This document shows, piece after piece, positions 25,626-31,985 of a DNA stretch of 36,316 nucleotides. Position 1 is the first letter of the stretch; every line of letters begins with the position of its first letter. Where the stretch lies: positions 1 through 36,316 of IMG/VR virus record IMGVR_UViG_3300032893_000183; one strand, written 5' to 3'. The notes under the pieces are model-generated. The model saw only the letters and a program-made list of their open reading frames with translations. It searched no databases and was not told where the DNA came from. The DNA comes from a virus. A program made the translations under genes and the position numbers.

Positions 25626-25820
25626 TTATAAACCTTTCAAATGTTTAGCGAACGCCGCTTTGCCTTGGCGAGCCGCCTTCAGCATGGTTTTCCAGTTGCT
25701 CTTAGGAACGATGTAGAGACAGCCTTGCTCGCCGTGCTTCCATCCCATCTCGACCTTCGTCTTGTCCACGAAGGTCTGTTCGCCGATCGTTACTTGTGCG
25801 GGCCGTATGTTGAACTTCAT
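25626..25820 (-). CDS. Small hypothetical protein
   Basis: 64 aa, basic, beginning MKFNIRPAQVTIGEQTFVDK. The ATG overlaps the previous stop (ATGA), so it is translationally coupled, and the stop is 3 bases before the portal ATG. Strand-rich N-half, helical basic C-half (KTMLKAARQGKAAFAKHLKG). Function unknown; head operon context only. Confidence 0.7.
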   Translation of the reverse strand: MKFNIRPAQVTIGEQTFVDKTKVEMGWKHGEQGCLYIVPKSNWKTMLKAARQGKAAFAKHLKGL

Positions 25821-26122
25821 TCGTCTTTCCTCGCTTGCGCCATAGCGGTTTTCTTGGCTTGCAGTTCGTCAAAGTAGGAGCTGGACCAGTAAAGGATCTC
25901 ATCTTCGGTCAGCTCGTCGAACACAGAAATGGGAGTCACGATGTCAGCAGCTTGCACGTCTTCAGGGATTGGTGATGCCTTCGGAGGCTCATATGATTGA
26001 GCAGAAGGTGCCGGAGCCGGAGTACTGTTGGTGATCTTGATGCCGTCAGCCTCAAAGGATGTGAGTCCTAACTCCTTGAATTTATTCATGACTTCAATTA
26101 GTTCATCTTTCGTCAGAGCCAT
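25817..26122 (-). CDS. Small acidic hypothetical protein
   Basis: 101 aa from the ATG at 26122, chosen because GGAGG lies 5-6 bases upstream and it overlaps the previous stop by one base; an upstream Met at 26134 is less likely. Helical N-terminus (LTKDELIEVMNKFKELGLTS), a Pro/Ala linker, then an acidic helix (DELTEDEILYWSSSYFDELQ). Possibly a packaging or head assembly helper. No family recognised. Confidence 0.72.
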   Translation of the reverse strand: MALTKDELIEVMNKFKELGLTSFEADGIKITNSTPAPAPSAQSYEPPKASPIPEDVQAADIVTPISVFDELTEDEILYWSSSYFDELQAKKTAMAQARKDE

Positions 26123-26667
26123 CAGCCCCTCCACGTCTTCTTGTCGTCTGCAACGCTCTCGACCTTGCCGCCCTTAAGCCAATGCTTGAAGGCTTGCCAG
26201 GGACTCATCCTCACCCAGTGCTCAGGCGGAGGAGCTTGGTGCTTGTCGACAACTTCTTCGATCTGCTTGTTGGACAGCTCAGTGTAGACCGAGTACGACC
26301 GCTTGAGTTCGTCCTGGATCTTCTTAAGGTTCTCGGCGTTCTTGACGTACTCAGGGTTGATCTTGCCATTCGCGGGGTTACCGCCGACGTACTGGCTCAT
26401 CTCCTTCACGAAGGCTCGCTGCTCAGCATGCTTGGCGCTGAGTGCCTTGGCCATCTTCTTGGGATTACCCATGCGAAACAAAGCTTCGCCGCGCTGCAGC
26501 GGTCTCGGCTTGCCAGGATCGATCGGGTTACCGTCGCGGTCTGTCGTCTGGTAGTTCTCGCAGTCCTTGTCAGCTCGCATGGTCGCCCAGTTAGCTTCGT
26601 CAACCACTTCCTTGGCGAACCACTCGAGGTAGTCCTGGTACTTCTGGTCTGGTGTCTTACCGAACAT
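26122..26667 (-). CDS. Hypothetical protein
   Basis: 181 aa, charged and helical, with MRADKDCENYQTTDRDGNPI in the first third. Near the C-terminus, WLKGGKVESV resembles the GG motif found in several other proteins here. No enzyme motif is visible. Its reading frame starts 11 bases inside the end of the preceding gene. Confidence 0.72.
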   Translation of the reverse strand: MFGKTPDQKYQDYLEWFAKEVVDEANWATMRADKDCENYQTTDRDGNPIDPGKPRPLQRGEALFRMGNPKKMAKALSAKHAEQRAFVKEMSQYVGGNPANGKINPEYVKNAENLKKIQDELKRSYSVYTELSNKQIEEVVDKHQAPPPEHWVRMSPWQAFKHWLKGGKVESVADDKKTWRG

Positions 26668-26857
26668 CAGGACCTCGCTGCTCTTGAGCGTCTGCTCGCT
26701 GCTCGAATGCCAGGCGAGAGATCAGCTCTCCAAGCTCAGCTTCTGTGCGGCAGATCCACTTCTTGCGCTCGTAATGATAAGGCTGGCCTACAGCGAGGCT
26801 GTTGCCTTCAAGTACGATATATCCATTCTGGCAGTCTATGATCTCTACGGCGAACAT
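26657..26857 (-). CDS. Small hypothetical protein
   Basis: 66 aa. The N-half is beta-like (MFAVEIIDCQNGYIVLEGNS) with an aromatic cluster YHYERKKWICRT, then a helix (EAELGELISRLAFEQRADAQ). The ATG overlaps the terminase stop by one base, so it is co-expressed with it. Function unknown. Confidence 0.7.
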   Translation of the reverse strand: MFAVEIIDCQNGYIVLEGNSLAVGQPYHYERKKWICRTEAELGELISRLAFEQRADAQEQRGPDVR

Positions 26858-28368
26858 CAGCGACCTCTCTTCTTGTTCAAGAAGTGTTGAAGTGGGTTAC
26901 CGTCTCCGAACGGATCGGTGTCGACGATGGCGAATATGTCAGCTTCCTGCTCTTGAGATGCTTGAGCGTCTATCTGGCGCTGAAGCGACTCTTCCATCAA
27001 CTTCTGCGTGTGCTTCACCCAGGCGGAAGGTTCTCGCGGGTTGACCTTCTGCGGTACCGGCTCTGGCAGCCAGTGGAGACATTCCCTGAATCCATATAGC
27101 ACTGCGTCACAGATGTCTGAGTGTGGCTCGTCCTTCATGACCAGGCGATCTGAGGTAGAGCGGTCTCCGTCCCACTCAACGATCATGGCGTCCTGCGCGA
27201 AAGCGGACGTGGACTTGGCCATGAAGCGGCTTGTACGCAGTGCATCATTGAGTAGCTCGATGAAGCCGTTCTTCTGGCTCTTCTCAGCCGCACTGATAGG
27301 CAGCGACGTTCGCTTCCTGATCTCATCAGCGATCTTGGAGCCAAGGGCGCCGGTATCCATGATGACCTTCATCGGGTTGTACTTCTTGATGAGCAGCTCG
27401 ATCTTATCGGCCAGGGCGCTGATGCCAAGCTCACCACCAACAAACTCCTCAACCAGATAACAGACAGGGTAGTTCTTGTGCCAGCCGAGGACAGCGATCG
27501 CGTCTTTGTCGCGGCCTTCCTTGTTGGAGCCTAAGTCGATGGCGATGACGTAGTCAGTGAGCGCGGGAAGCGATGCGTAGTGGTTACGCTCTGCGTTATA
27601 CTTGAAGACGAGGCTGTTTGAGTCCAGGACCCATCTGCCGAAGCACTCCCGCTGGATGCTGGGATCGTCGATCGTGACGCCCTTGCGAGCACAGTCCTGA
27701 GCAATAAGCTGTTCAGCTGTCTTGCCAGACTTGCGCTGGATGTGAGGGTTCCGGTGAAGGGTCCAGCTATGGTGTGACCACTGCGTAGACTTTGAGCACT
27801 GGTAGAAGTAGCCAGCCGGGACTGGGCCAGGAGTACCGATCATGCGACATCTGCCATCCGTATCGTACAAGCGCTTGACGATGATGTCTTCCACCAGCTC
27901 TTTTATATGACTTCTGAAGGCTTGAGACTCGTCGAGGTAGACCAAGGCGACGTTTGATAGACCTCTGATCTTCTCGATGTCGGCTGCATCACCTGCTCCG
28001 AAGCAGTATATGACACTTCCGTTGGAGAACGTCATGCTTAGGTCTGACTCGTTTGGTACTCCACCGAGGTCGTAGTTGGTATTGAGCGCCTTCAGCTCAG
28101 GCCACACGATCTTCTTGGCGGAGGATCTGGCCAGGGTGATGTAGAGCCCTACGGTTCCTGAGAGTTTAAGGGCAGTGTCGATGAGGTCAGCGGCACAGGC
28201 GATGGTCTTACCAGCCCGGACAGAGCAGACAGCCGTAGCATACCGCTCTGGGTCCTTGACGAAGTCCAGTTGCTCCTTGAAGAGGAAGTTCTCCAAGACG
28301 AACCGGTTAGTCTGGTGAAGCCGCTCAGCGAGGATCTCGCCGATGACTTCCTTCCGGGCTGTGTTCAT
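26857..28368 (-). CDS. terL: Terminase large subunit
   Basis: 503 aa, the packaging motor ATPase-nuclease. Walker A is SVRAGKT (residues 49-55). Walker B is LVYLDE (142-147), ending in the acidic pair, and the coupling motif GTPG is at 178-181. The C-terminal RNase H-like nuclease shows AIDLGSNKEGRDKDAIAVLG (Asp278), KVIMDTGALGSKIADEI (Asp338) and HSDICDAVLYGFRE, supplying the acidic triad. It cuts concatemeric DNA and pumps it through the portal. Divergence is too great to infer the end type, but circular-looking ends suit headful packaging. Confidence 0.95.
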   Translation of the reverse strand: MNTARKEVIGEILAERLHQTNRFVLENFLFKEQLDFVKDPERYATAVCSVRAGKTIACAADLIDTALKLSGTVGLYITLARSSAKKIVWPELKALNTNYDLGGVPNESDLSMTFSNGSVIYCFGAGDAADIEKIRGLSNVALVYLDESQAFRSHIKELVEDIIVKRLYDTDGRCRMIGTPGPVPAGYFYQCSKSTQWSHHSWTLHRNPHIQRKSGKTAEQLIAQDCARKGVTIDDPSIQRECFGRWVLDSNSLVFKYNAERNHYASLPALTDYVIAIDLGSNKEGRDKDAIAVLGWHKNYPVCYLVEEFVGGELGISALADKIELLIKKYNPMKVIMDTGALGSKIADEIRKRTSLPISAAEKSQKNGFIELLNDALRTSRFMAKSTSAFAQDAMIVEWDGDRSTSDRLVMKDEPHSDICDAVLYGFRECLHWLPEPVPQKVNPREPSAWVKHTQKLMEESLQRQIDAQASQEQEADIFAIVDTDPFGDGNPLQHFLNKKRGR

Positions 28369-28827
28369 CTACTTCTGGGATTGCAGGGCTGCAGTCTTGG
28401 CCTGTTCTTGAACCAGGGCTTCTTGGGCAGCCTTCTTAGCTGCGGCCTTGGCAGCCTTGCGAGCTTCTGCAGCTTGGGCTTGAAGCTGTGCGTCAGAGAA
28501 CTTGTTGGGAGCCGGAGGAGGAACGACTTCTTCGCCGCGCTCTTCCATAGCTTCTCTGGCTTCCCTGAGAGCTTGGTCAGCTCGTTGCTGGGCCGGAGCC
28601 TTGATAGAGGAGAGTCCACCTTCAGGCATGAGTTCAAAGCCTTTTACGTTCGAGTAGGGCACTACGATCGTACGATTGGTCGTACGGCTTGTGGCAGCGA
28701 TCCCTATCGCCGTGGCGACGATGTGGTACTTGCTGGTGTGTAGGCTCGTCTTGGCTCCGATCAGGTCTAAGCCGACTGCGAAGTGAACGACAAGGACCTC
28801 AGGTCCTGAGTCTTTTAGGGTAGCCAT
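28369..28827 (-). CDS. Hypothetical protein with small beta domain and Ala-rich helix
   Basis: 152 aa from the second of two adjacent ATGs (28827), because AAGGAG is 5 bases before it but only 2 before the first. Residues 1-70 are beta-rich (LVVHFAVGLDLIGAKTSLHT, NRTIVVPYSNVKGFELMP). Residues 90-152 are Ala/Lys/Gln helix (AAEARKAAKAAAKKAAQEAL). The stop abuts the terminase start. Possibly a packaging accessory; unproven. Confidence 0.72.
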   Translation of the reverse strand: MATLKDSGPEVLVVHFAVGLDLIGAKTSLHTSKYHIVATAIGIAATSRTTNRTIVVPYSNVKGFELMPEGGLSSIKAPAQQRADQALREAREAMEERGEEVVPPPAPNKFSDAQLQAQAAEARKAAKAAAKKAAQEALVQEQAKTAALQSQK

Positions 28828-29267
28828 CATGTCTCCTTTGGAGGTAGTTGGTATAGGCTGAAAGGGTTGTAGGTGAACTTTGCACAGAAGCGTGCTGCGG
28901 TCTTGGTCTTGTGGGTGATAGATACTGCACTGACACTCTGCGTTGGAAAGGCTTCGGCCAGGAGCGCCTTGGTCAGCCCAAAGCCTCTGAATGCTTCTTT
29001 AACGAAAACGTAGTGGAGCGTGGCTGTACTTGGTTCAGTTACCGCGTAGCCAAAGATGACCGAGGGCTGGTCAGGCTTGCAGACAACGAATGTTTTTGTG
29101 GTGTTTTTTGATAAGATTTGATCGAGAACGCGCTGGTAATTGTCGAAGAATATGCTCTTCTTTACCGAAGATCCCACTAGCGAATCGTTCCTATAGCTTC
29201 TGAGCCATGAGGAGTAGATGAAGGGAATATCGTCGCCCTGGACGGGCCTGATCGCGTAATCGGTCAT
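28827..29267 (-). CDS. GNAT-family N-acetyltransferase
   Basis: 146 aa. The Met at 29267 is chosen because further upstream extension would run into the tRNA. Features: MTDYAIRPVQGDDIPFIYSS (strand 1/helix 1), FGYAVTEPSTATLHYVFVKE (strands 3-4), then the acetyl-CoA pyrophosphate loop RGFGLTKALL matching R-G-x-G-x, and a C-terminal AARFCAKFTYNPF. It would transfer acetyl from acetyl-CoA to an unknown amine. Similar genes sit beside phage terminases; a host-modifying role is inference. Confidence 0.8.
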   Translation of the reverse strand: MTDYAIRPVQGDDIPFIYSSWLRSYRNDSLVGSSVKKSIFFDNYQRVLDQILSKNTTKTFVVCKPDQPSVIFGYAVTEPSTATLHYVFVKEAFRGFGLTKALLAEAFPTQSVSAVSITHKTKTAARFCAKFTYNPFSLYQLPPKET

Positions 29268-29295
29268 TTTTGCTACACCGTGAAACTGTTCGTTA

Positions 29296-29325
29296 CTACA
29301 ATAGAGGGCAAAAAGTGCAGAAAGT
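29296..29325 (-). repeat. tRNA trailer element, copy 2
   Basis: Minus strand, downstream of the tRNA-Met-like gene: ACTTT, CT, GCAC, TTTTTG, CC, CTCTA, TTGTAG. It corresponds block by block to 22575-22602. The 70-bp stretch to the GNAT start otherwise shows nothing clear. Confidence 0.55.
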
Positions 29326-29328
29326 GAG

Positions 29329-29424
29329 GAGGGGTACAGTTGCGGAGACGGTGCTTTCATCCGTGGTCTCCAGCTTATGAGGCTGGCGAGATAATGTCTT
29401 CTCCACTCCGCAACTCTACCCCTC
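29329..29424 (-). repeat. Inverted repeat extending the tRNA-Met-like acceptor stem
   Basis: GAGGGGTAGAGT (minus strand 29424-29413) and ACTGTACCCCTC (29340-29329) flank the tRNA-like body and pair at 11 of 12 positions, with a single G-G mismatch. Together with the acceptor this is a 19-position helix. The 5' arm includes the stop codon of the upstream HTH gene. Confidence 0.6.
29340..29412 (-). tRNA. tRNA-Met-like gene (anticodon CAT), degenerate loops
   Basis: Exactly 73 nt with tRNA geometry: acceptor TGCGGAG/CTCCGCA (7 bp), TG, D-arm GAGA-AGACATTA-TCTC, anticodon arm CCAGC-CTCATAA-GCTGG (anticodon CAT, T33, A37), variable AGACC, T-arm ACGGA-TGAAAGC-ACCGT (4 pairs plus A-A), discriminator A. 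The D-loop lacks the GG pair and the T-loop lacks the TTC that normally contact each other. It could be a functional odd tRNA-Met/Ile2, a decoy or a decaying gene. Standard covariance search may score it low. Confidence 0.55.
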
Positions 29425-29826
29425 TTGGCCGTTGTCTGGCTTGAGGTCTAGGACGATCTTCTTGTACCTGGCGATGACGTACTCGATGCCGCGCTTGCTG
29501 TATCCGGTCTGCTCTATAATGCCGTTCTTGCCCGAGACGTACGTGCCTTTCGCGTATAGTTCCAAGATCTTACGATGCTCTGGCTTGATCTTGTCCTTCG
29601 TGTTGGTCAGGTAGTGATCGAGCTTCACGAAGAAGTCCAGGATCAGGTCTCGGTTCTGGAAGGCTACCGTGCGGTTGTTGGGCGCGGTCAGGTTCTCCTG
29701 GGCATCTTCGAGGTCTTCAAAGCCTGAGTCGGCAAGCTTCTTCTTCCACTCCGCATCGAGAGCCTTGAACTCTGGCGAGTCGTAGAACTTCGGCTCCTTC
29801 TTACTTGAGCCTTTGCTCGATCGCAT
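29416..29826 (-). CDS. HTH protein, candidate small terminase subunit
   Basis: 136 aa, highly charged. The C-terminal third (KILELYAKGTYVSGKNGIIE, then QTGYSKRGIEYVIARYKKIV) reads as a helix-turn-helix. A basic Ser/Lys-rich N-terminus and helical middle precede it. Size, HTH and position just upstream of terL fit a DNA-recognising small terminase, but a transcription regulator is also possible. The stop codon lies in the tRNA-flanking stem. It overlaps the preceding gene by 26 bases. Confidence 0.65.
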   Translation of the reverse strand: MRSSKGSSKKEPKFYDSPEFKALDAEWKKKLADSGFEDLEDAQENLTAPNNRTVAFQNRDLILDFFVKLDHYLTNTKDKIKPEHRKILELYAKGTYVSGKNGIIEQTGYSKRGIEYVIARYKKIVLDLKPDNGQEG

Positions 29827-30124
29827 ACAGCTCTTTCTCAGCCTTCTCTGCGAAGGCGACGAACTGCGCGAGGACTGTGTCGAACTGCTGGCAGTAAGCC
29901 TTGAGTTCTCCGTCGTTCATCAGGCAGATCACTGTTTCCCCCGCCTTGAACGCCTTCTTCGAGAAGCGTCGGGCGAAAGCTGCTGATCCCACAGCGATGT
30001 CCTTATCTTCCTTGGTCTTTGCGAAGTCGGCTACTGCGTCTGCGCGAGCTGCGAGCTTGAGGGCGTTCGCGGCGAAGTCGTAGTAGATCTGCGACATGGA
30101 GCGGGGAGGTTTGATGGTGTTCAC
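29801..30124 (-). CDS. Small helical hypothetical protein
   Basis: 107 aa from the GTG at 30124, which overlaps the preceding stop (GTGA); an ATG at 30097 (MSQIYYDFAANALKLAARAD) is the alternative. Ala/Lys-rich helices throughout (VGSAAFARRFSKKAFKAGET) and a helical end (FVAFAEKAEKELYAIEQRLK). Function unknown. No SD is visible before either start, so coupling is likely. Confidence 0.65.
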   Translation of the reverse strand: MNTIKPPRSMSQIYYDFAANALKLAARADAVADFAKTKEDKDIAVGSAAFARRFSKKAFKAGETVICLMNDGELKAYCQQFDTVLAQFVAFAEKAEKELYAIEQRLK

Positions 30125-30459
30125 TTGGTGGGGTCCACAGGGGTTAAGAGGCTCGGAGGGGTTCCTGCTTTCTGCTTCTCCAGCTCGGCCTGAGCTGCGG
30201 CTTCTGCGGCTGCTCGCGCCTGAGCGTTGTACGAGGCGATGAGGGCCTGAGCATTCAGCGGAGCTTTCTTGAGGCGCAGGGCGATCAGGACGTACTCGCC
30301 TAAGAGGATCGGGTAGTTGATCCAAGTCAGGATCTTACGCTGCGCTGCAACAAGACCGGCGGCTGCAAGGATCTTTCCTTGGCCATACGGGTGGTAGACT
30401 TGCTGCAGTGCGATGTTGGTTCGTACGTGCTTGGATTCTAGGAAGTCATGGAACATCAT
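30121..30459 (-). CDS. Hypothetical protein with one hydrophobic segment
   Basis: 112 aa. Residues 45-62 (TWINYPILLGEYVLIALRLK) are moderately hydrophobic. The C-terminal half is an Ala/Gln/Glu helix with a Pro end (GTPPSLLTPVDPTK). The first of two adjacent ATGs overlaps the previous stop. GGAGAG lies 6-8 bases upstream. Unknown function. Confidence 0.68.
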   Translation of the reverse strand: MMFHDFLESKHVRTNIALQQVYHPYGQGKILAAAGLVAAQRKILTWINYPILLGEYVLIALRLKKAPLNAQALIASYNAQARAAAEAAAQAELEKQKAGTPPSLLTPVDPTK

Positions 30460-30701
30460 CTCTTACTCTCCTGGAAGGCTTTGATCAGCTCTTCGGTTTT
30501 AAGGCCTTTAAATTGGCGTTTTAACTGTTCTTTCGTCTTCTCTTCGCGTGTGGCTATGTCGTCGAGGGCTGCCGCGTAGCGAGTGAGCGTTAAGGCATCT
30601 TGGGGATCAAGCTGCGAGGTCTTCGCGATCGTCTTGATCCGCTTCACGTCTTTGCCTATGATGGCAAGGATGTCCTTAAGCGTTTTCGCTGGGTTGGCCA
30701 T
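30456..30701 (-). CDS. Small basic helical protein
   Basis: 81 aa from the ATG at 30701, selected for the AAGG 6 bases upstream. Helical and lysine-rich: AKTLKDILAIIGKDVKRIKT, DDIATREEKTKEQLKRQFKG. It may bind nucleic acid, but there is no recognised fold. Start overlaps the preceding gene by 26 bases. Confidence 0.68.
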   Translation of the reverse strand: MANPAKTLKDILAIIGKDVKRIKTIAKTSQLDPQDALTLTRYAAALDDIATREEKTKEQLKRQFKGLKTEELIKAFQESKR

Positions 30702-31029
30702 CAACAACCTTTACTTTGCGAGTGCGCTTCTGTGCGGCCTTCTCTAACAAGACCTTCTCAGCCGGAGGCAAGTTTGCGATCCTCTGAGCTTCTTGTCGCG
30801 CCTTCTCTTCAGCAGTATACCGAGCGAAGTCAGCATGACCTTCAATCTGCTTGATGATGAGCGCTTCTTGGTTTGCAAGCCAGCGCTGGGAGATCGTCAT
30901 CTGGTTCGCCAGTTGACCGCCGATGATCGAGTTATTCAAGAGCGATGTCAAGTTTCTGACTTGGTTCAAGTTCTCAAAGTGCGCAACGAAGTCGGGACTG
31001 TACGGGACGGGTTTACTTTCTTCTGCCAT
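30676..31029 (-). CDS. First gene of the leftward unit, helical hypothetical protein
   Basis: 117 aa from the ATG at 31029, preceded by AGGAG at 5-6 bases. A longer frame upstream (to 31395) runs through the promoter and tandem repeats and is not coding. MAEESKPVPYSPDFVAHFEN, then LNQVRNLTSLLNNSIIGGQL and a basic C-terminus (AAQKRTRKVKVVDGQ). As the promoter-proximal gene it could be a regulator; no HTH is clear. Confidence 0.72.
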   Translation of the reverse strand: MAEESKPVPYSPDFVAHFENLNQVRNLTSLLNNSIIGGQLANQMTISQRWLANQEALIIKQIEGHADFARYTAEEKARQEAQRIANLPPAEKVLLEKAAQKRTRKVKVVDGQPSENA

Positions 31030-31056
31030 TTTCTCTCCTGAGAAGGGTTTGTCTAG

Positions 31057-31085
31057 AGTATGAGGTCGAAGCATGAAGATGTCAA
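31057..31085 (-). promoter_or_regulatory. Leftward sigma70-like promoter
   Basis: Minus strand: TTGACA (31085-31080), exactly 17 bases, CATACT (31062-31057, 4 of 6 with the conserved second A and last T). The start would be about 31050, giving a leader of roughly 20 nt before the ATG at 31029. The tandem repeats end 18 bp upstream of the -35, so they are placed to regulate it. Confidence 0.6.
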
Positions 31086-31103
31086 GCACTTTCTTTTCGA
31101 TTG

Positions 31104-31162
31104 TTCGGGAACCACTTCGGGAACCACTTCGGGAACCACTTCGGGAACCACTTCGGGAACCA
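31104..31162. repeat. Five 12-bp tandem repeats (iterons)
   Basis: TTCGGGAACCAC is repeated head-to-tail from 31104, 31116, 31128, 31140 and 31152 (last copy one base short), without mismatches. Each unit contains the small dyad TTC-GG-GAA. It lies between divergent units, just upstream of the leftward promoter and beside an 18-bp palindrome and T-rich DNA. Either replication-origin iterons or an operator array for a phage regulator. Confidence 0.85.
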
Positions 31163-31163
31163 T

Positions 31164-31181
31164 GTATCATGTTAATGATAC
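31164..31181. promoter_or_regulatory. 18-bp operator-like palindrome
   Basis: GTATCAT-gtta-ATGATAC, perfect 7-bp arms, begins one base after the last tandem repeat. It is followed by a T-rich tract (31184-31202) that could ease strand opening. Likely a dimeric regulator or initiator binding site; it might also fold as a weak terminator for plus-strand readthrough. Confidence 0.5.
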
Positions 31182-31220
31182 TGTCTTCTGTTTTTGTTTT
31201 TTCATGGATGTTGGTCATCA

Positions 31221-31258
31221 AAAGGGTCGGCGCGACCGCTCGCGCTGCGCCTCCCTTT
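31221..31258. other. GC-rich hairpin in AT-rich control DNA
   Basis: AAAGGG ... CCCTTT close a 6-bp outer stem; inside are GGCGC/GCGCC arms, with alternatives GGTCG-GCG-CGACC and GCGA-CCGC-TCGC. The island contrasts with AT-rich flanks. Candidates: bidirectional terminator, or a structured single-strand initiation site of an origin. Confidence 0.45.
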
Positions 31259-31270
31259 AAGGTTTTCTTA

Positions 31271-31299
31271 TTGACTTTCTTTGAAGAAGAGATCACAGT
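31271..31299 (+). promoter_or_regulatory. Possible rightward promoter
   Basis: TTGACT (31271-31276), 17 bases, CACAGT (31294-31299; A2, A4 and T6 match). The expected start near 31306 coincides with the ATG of the first rightward gene, which would make that mRNA leaderless. The -10 is poor, so an activator or phage factor may be needed. Confidence 0.35.
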
Positions 31300-31305
31300 G
31301 AGTTT

Positions 31306-31467
31306 ATGAATACTCCTCCTGAAGAAAGCAAGCAGAAAGTAAGTTACTTGGCGATGACACACTGCATTACTGATGAGGCTGTGGCGATTTGCCATTTTTT
31401 CGCGAGGAAAAACGTGGAGTTACGTAAATTGGATAATACGTATAGTACAAAGGAGAAAAAACCATGA
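31306..31467 (+). CDS. 53-aa first gene of the rightward unit
   Basis: MNTPPEESKQKVSYLAMTHC, then ITDEAVAICHFFARKNVELR and a charged end. The stop TGA overlaps the endonuclease ATG (ATGA at 31464-31467), the same junction used along the rest of this operon, which supports it being real. No good SD precedes the ATG, consistent with a leaderless start. Unknown function; small early phage proteins often target host factors. Confidence 0.6.
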   Translation: MNTPPEESKQKVSYLAMTHCITDEAVAICHFFARKNVELRKLDNTYSTKEKKP

Positions 31468-31985
31468 AAACACACACGGTTTATCGATTGAGAAACTTAC
31501 AAGGACAGACGATGTGGATTGGACAGACGATCAACTTAGAGGCTAGACTCTTGCATCATAGTAGATGGCGCTACGGTGCCTGCTATGGCGTGCAGTTCAC
31601 ACATGAGATCATAGCTGAGGGTCTCAGTAAAGATGCAGCCTTGAGGCTGGAAAGCTGGTTAATAGCCTACCATAACATCGCCGATCGACTGTCTATGCTC
31701 AATAGGGCAACATATGGCTGTCGTGGCTTTAAGCGGCGCGCCTCGTCGAACGAACTTACATCACTACATAGCAATATGATCTTAGTCGATTCGTTTGGAA
31801 AACAATTCAAGAACGTTAAGCATGCTGCGAGATGGCATAGACTATCTACATCGAACATATCTGCCAACTCTAACGGCAAGACCAATTATTGTTGGTCTCG
31901 TCGCTTTGGGGCTGGAAAGTTTCAAAAAATTCGAGTAAGCTTTAGATGGTTAACAAAGCTTGAATGCTCAAAAGGAGGCCTATAA
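31464..31985 (+). CDS. GIY-YIG homing endonuclease
   Basis: 173 aa. The GIY-YIG domain spans residues 5-90: TVY (5-7) and WIG (18-20) replace the signature strands, the catalytic Arg is Arg28 (NLEARL), the metal-binding Glu is Glu63 (RLESWL), and the conserved Asn is Asn80 (MLNRATYG). Residues 100-155 look like a NUMOD1-type DNA-binding repeat (FKNVKHAARWHRLSTSNISA, then a YCWSRRF end). A strong AAAGGAG precedes the ATG. Freestanding homing enzymes cut cognate intron-less or gene-less alleles and spread; its codon use and insertion between two small genes suit recent acquisition. Confidence 0.85.
   Translation: MKTHTVYRLRNLQGQTMWIGQTINLEARLLHHSRWRYGACYGVQFTHEIIAEGLSKDAALRLESWLIAYHNIADRLSMLNRATYGCRGFKRRASSNELTSLHSNMILVDSFGKQFKNVKHAARWHRLSTSNISANSNGKTNYCWSRRFGAGKFQKIRVSFRWLTKLECSKGGL

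Noticed and set aside
29268-29360. N-terminal extension of the GNAT gene to 29360
   Set aside because: It would begin inside the tRNA-Met-like gene, and the GNAT fold begins at the Met at 29267.
30125-30325. Arg/Ser-rich N-terminal extension of the gene at 29801-30124
   Set aside because: It is an out-of-frame reading of the upstream gene; the GTGA overlap gives a better start.
31104-31162. CRISPR array
   Set aside because: Repeats are 12 bp and contiguous with no spacers, and no cas genes exist.
31030-31395. 121-residue upstream extension of the leftward first gene, with RSGS repeats
   Set aside because: It is translation of the 12-bp tandem repeats and promoter DNA; the strong SD and promoter place the true start at 31029.
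31432-31446. GATAAT/TATAGT promoter before the homing endonuclease, and a T7-like TAATACG
   Set aside because: No -35 at proper spacing and no full T7 consensus; the region is also the coding end of the 53-aa gene.
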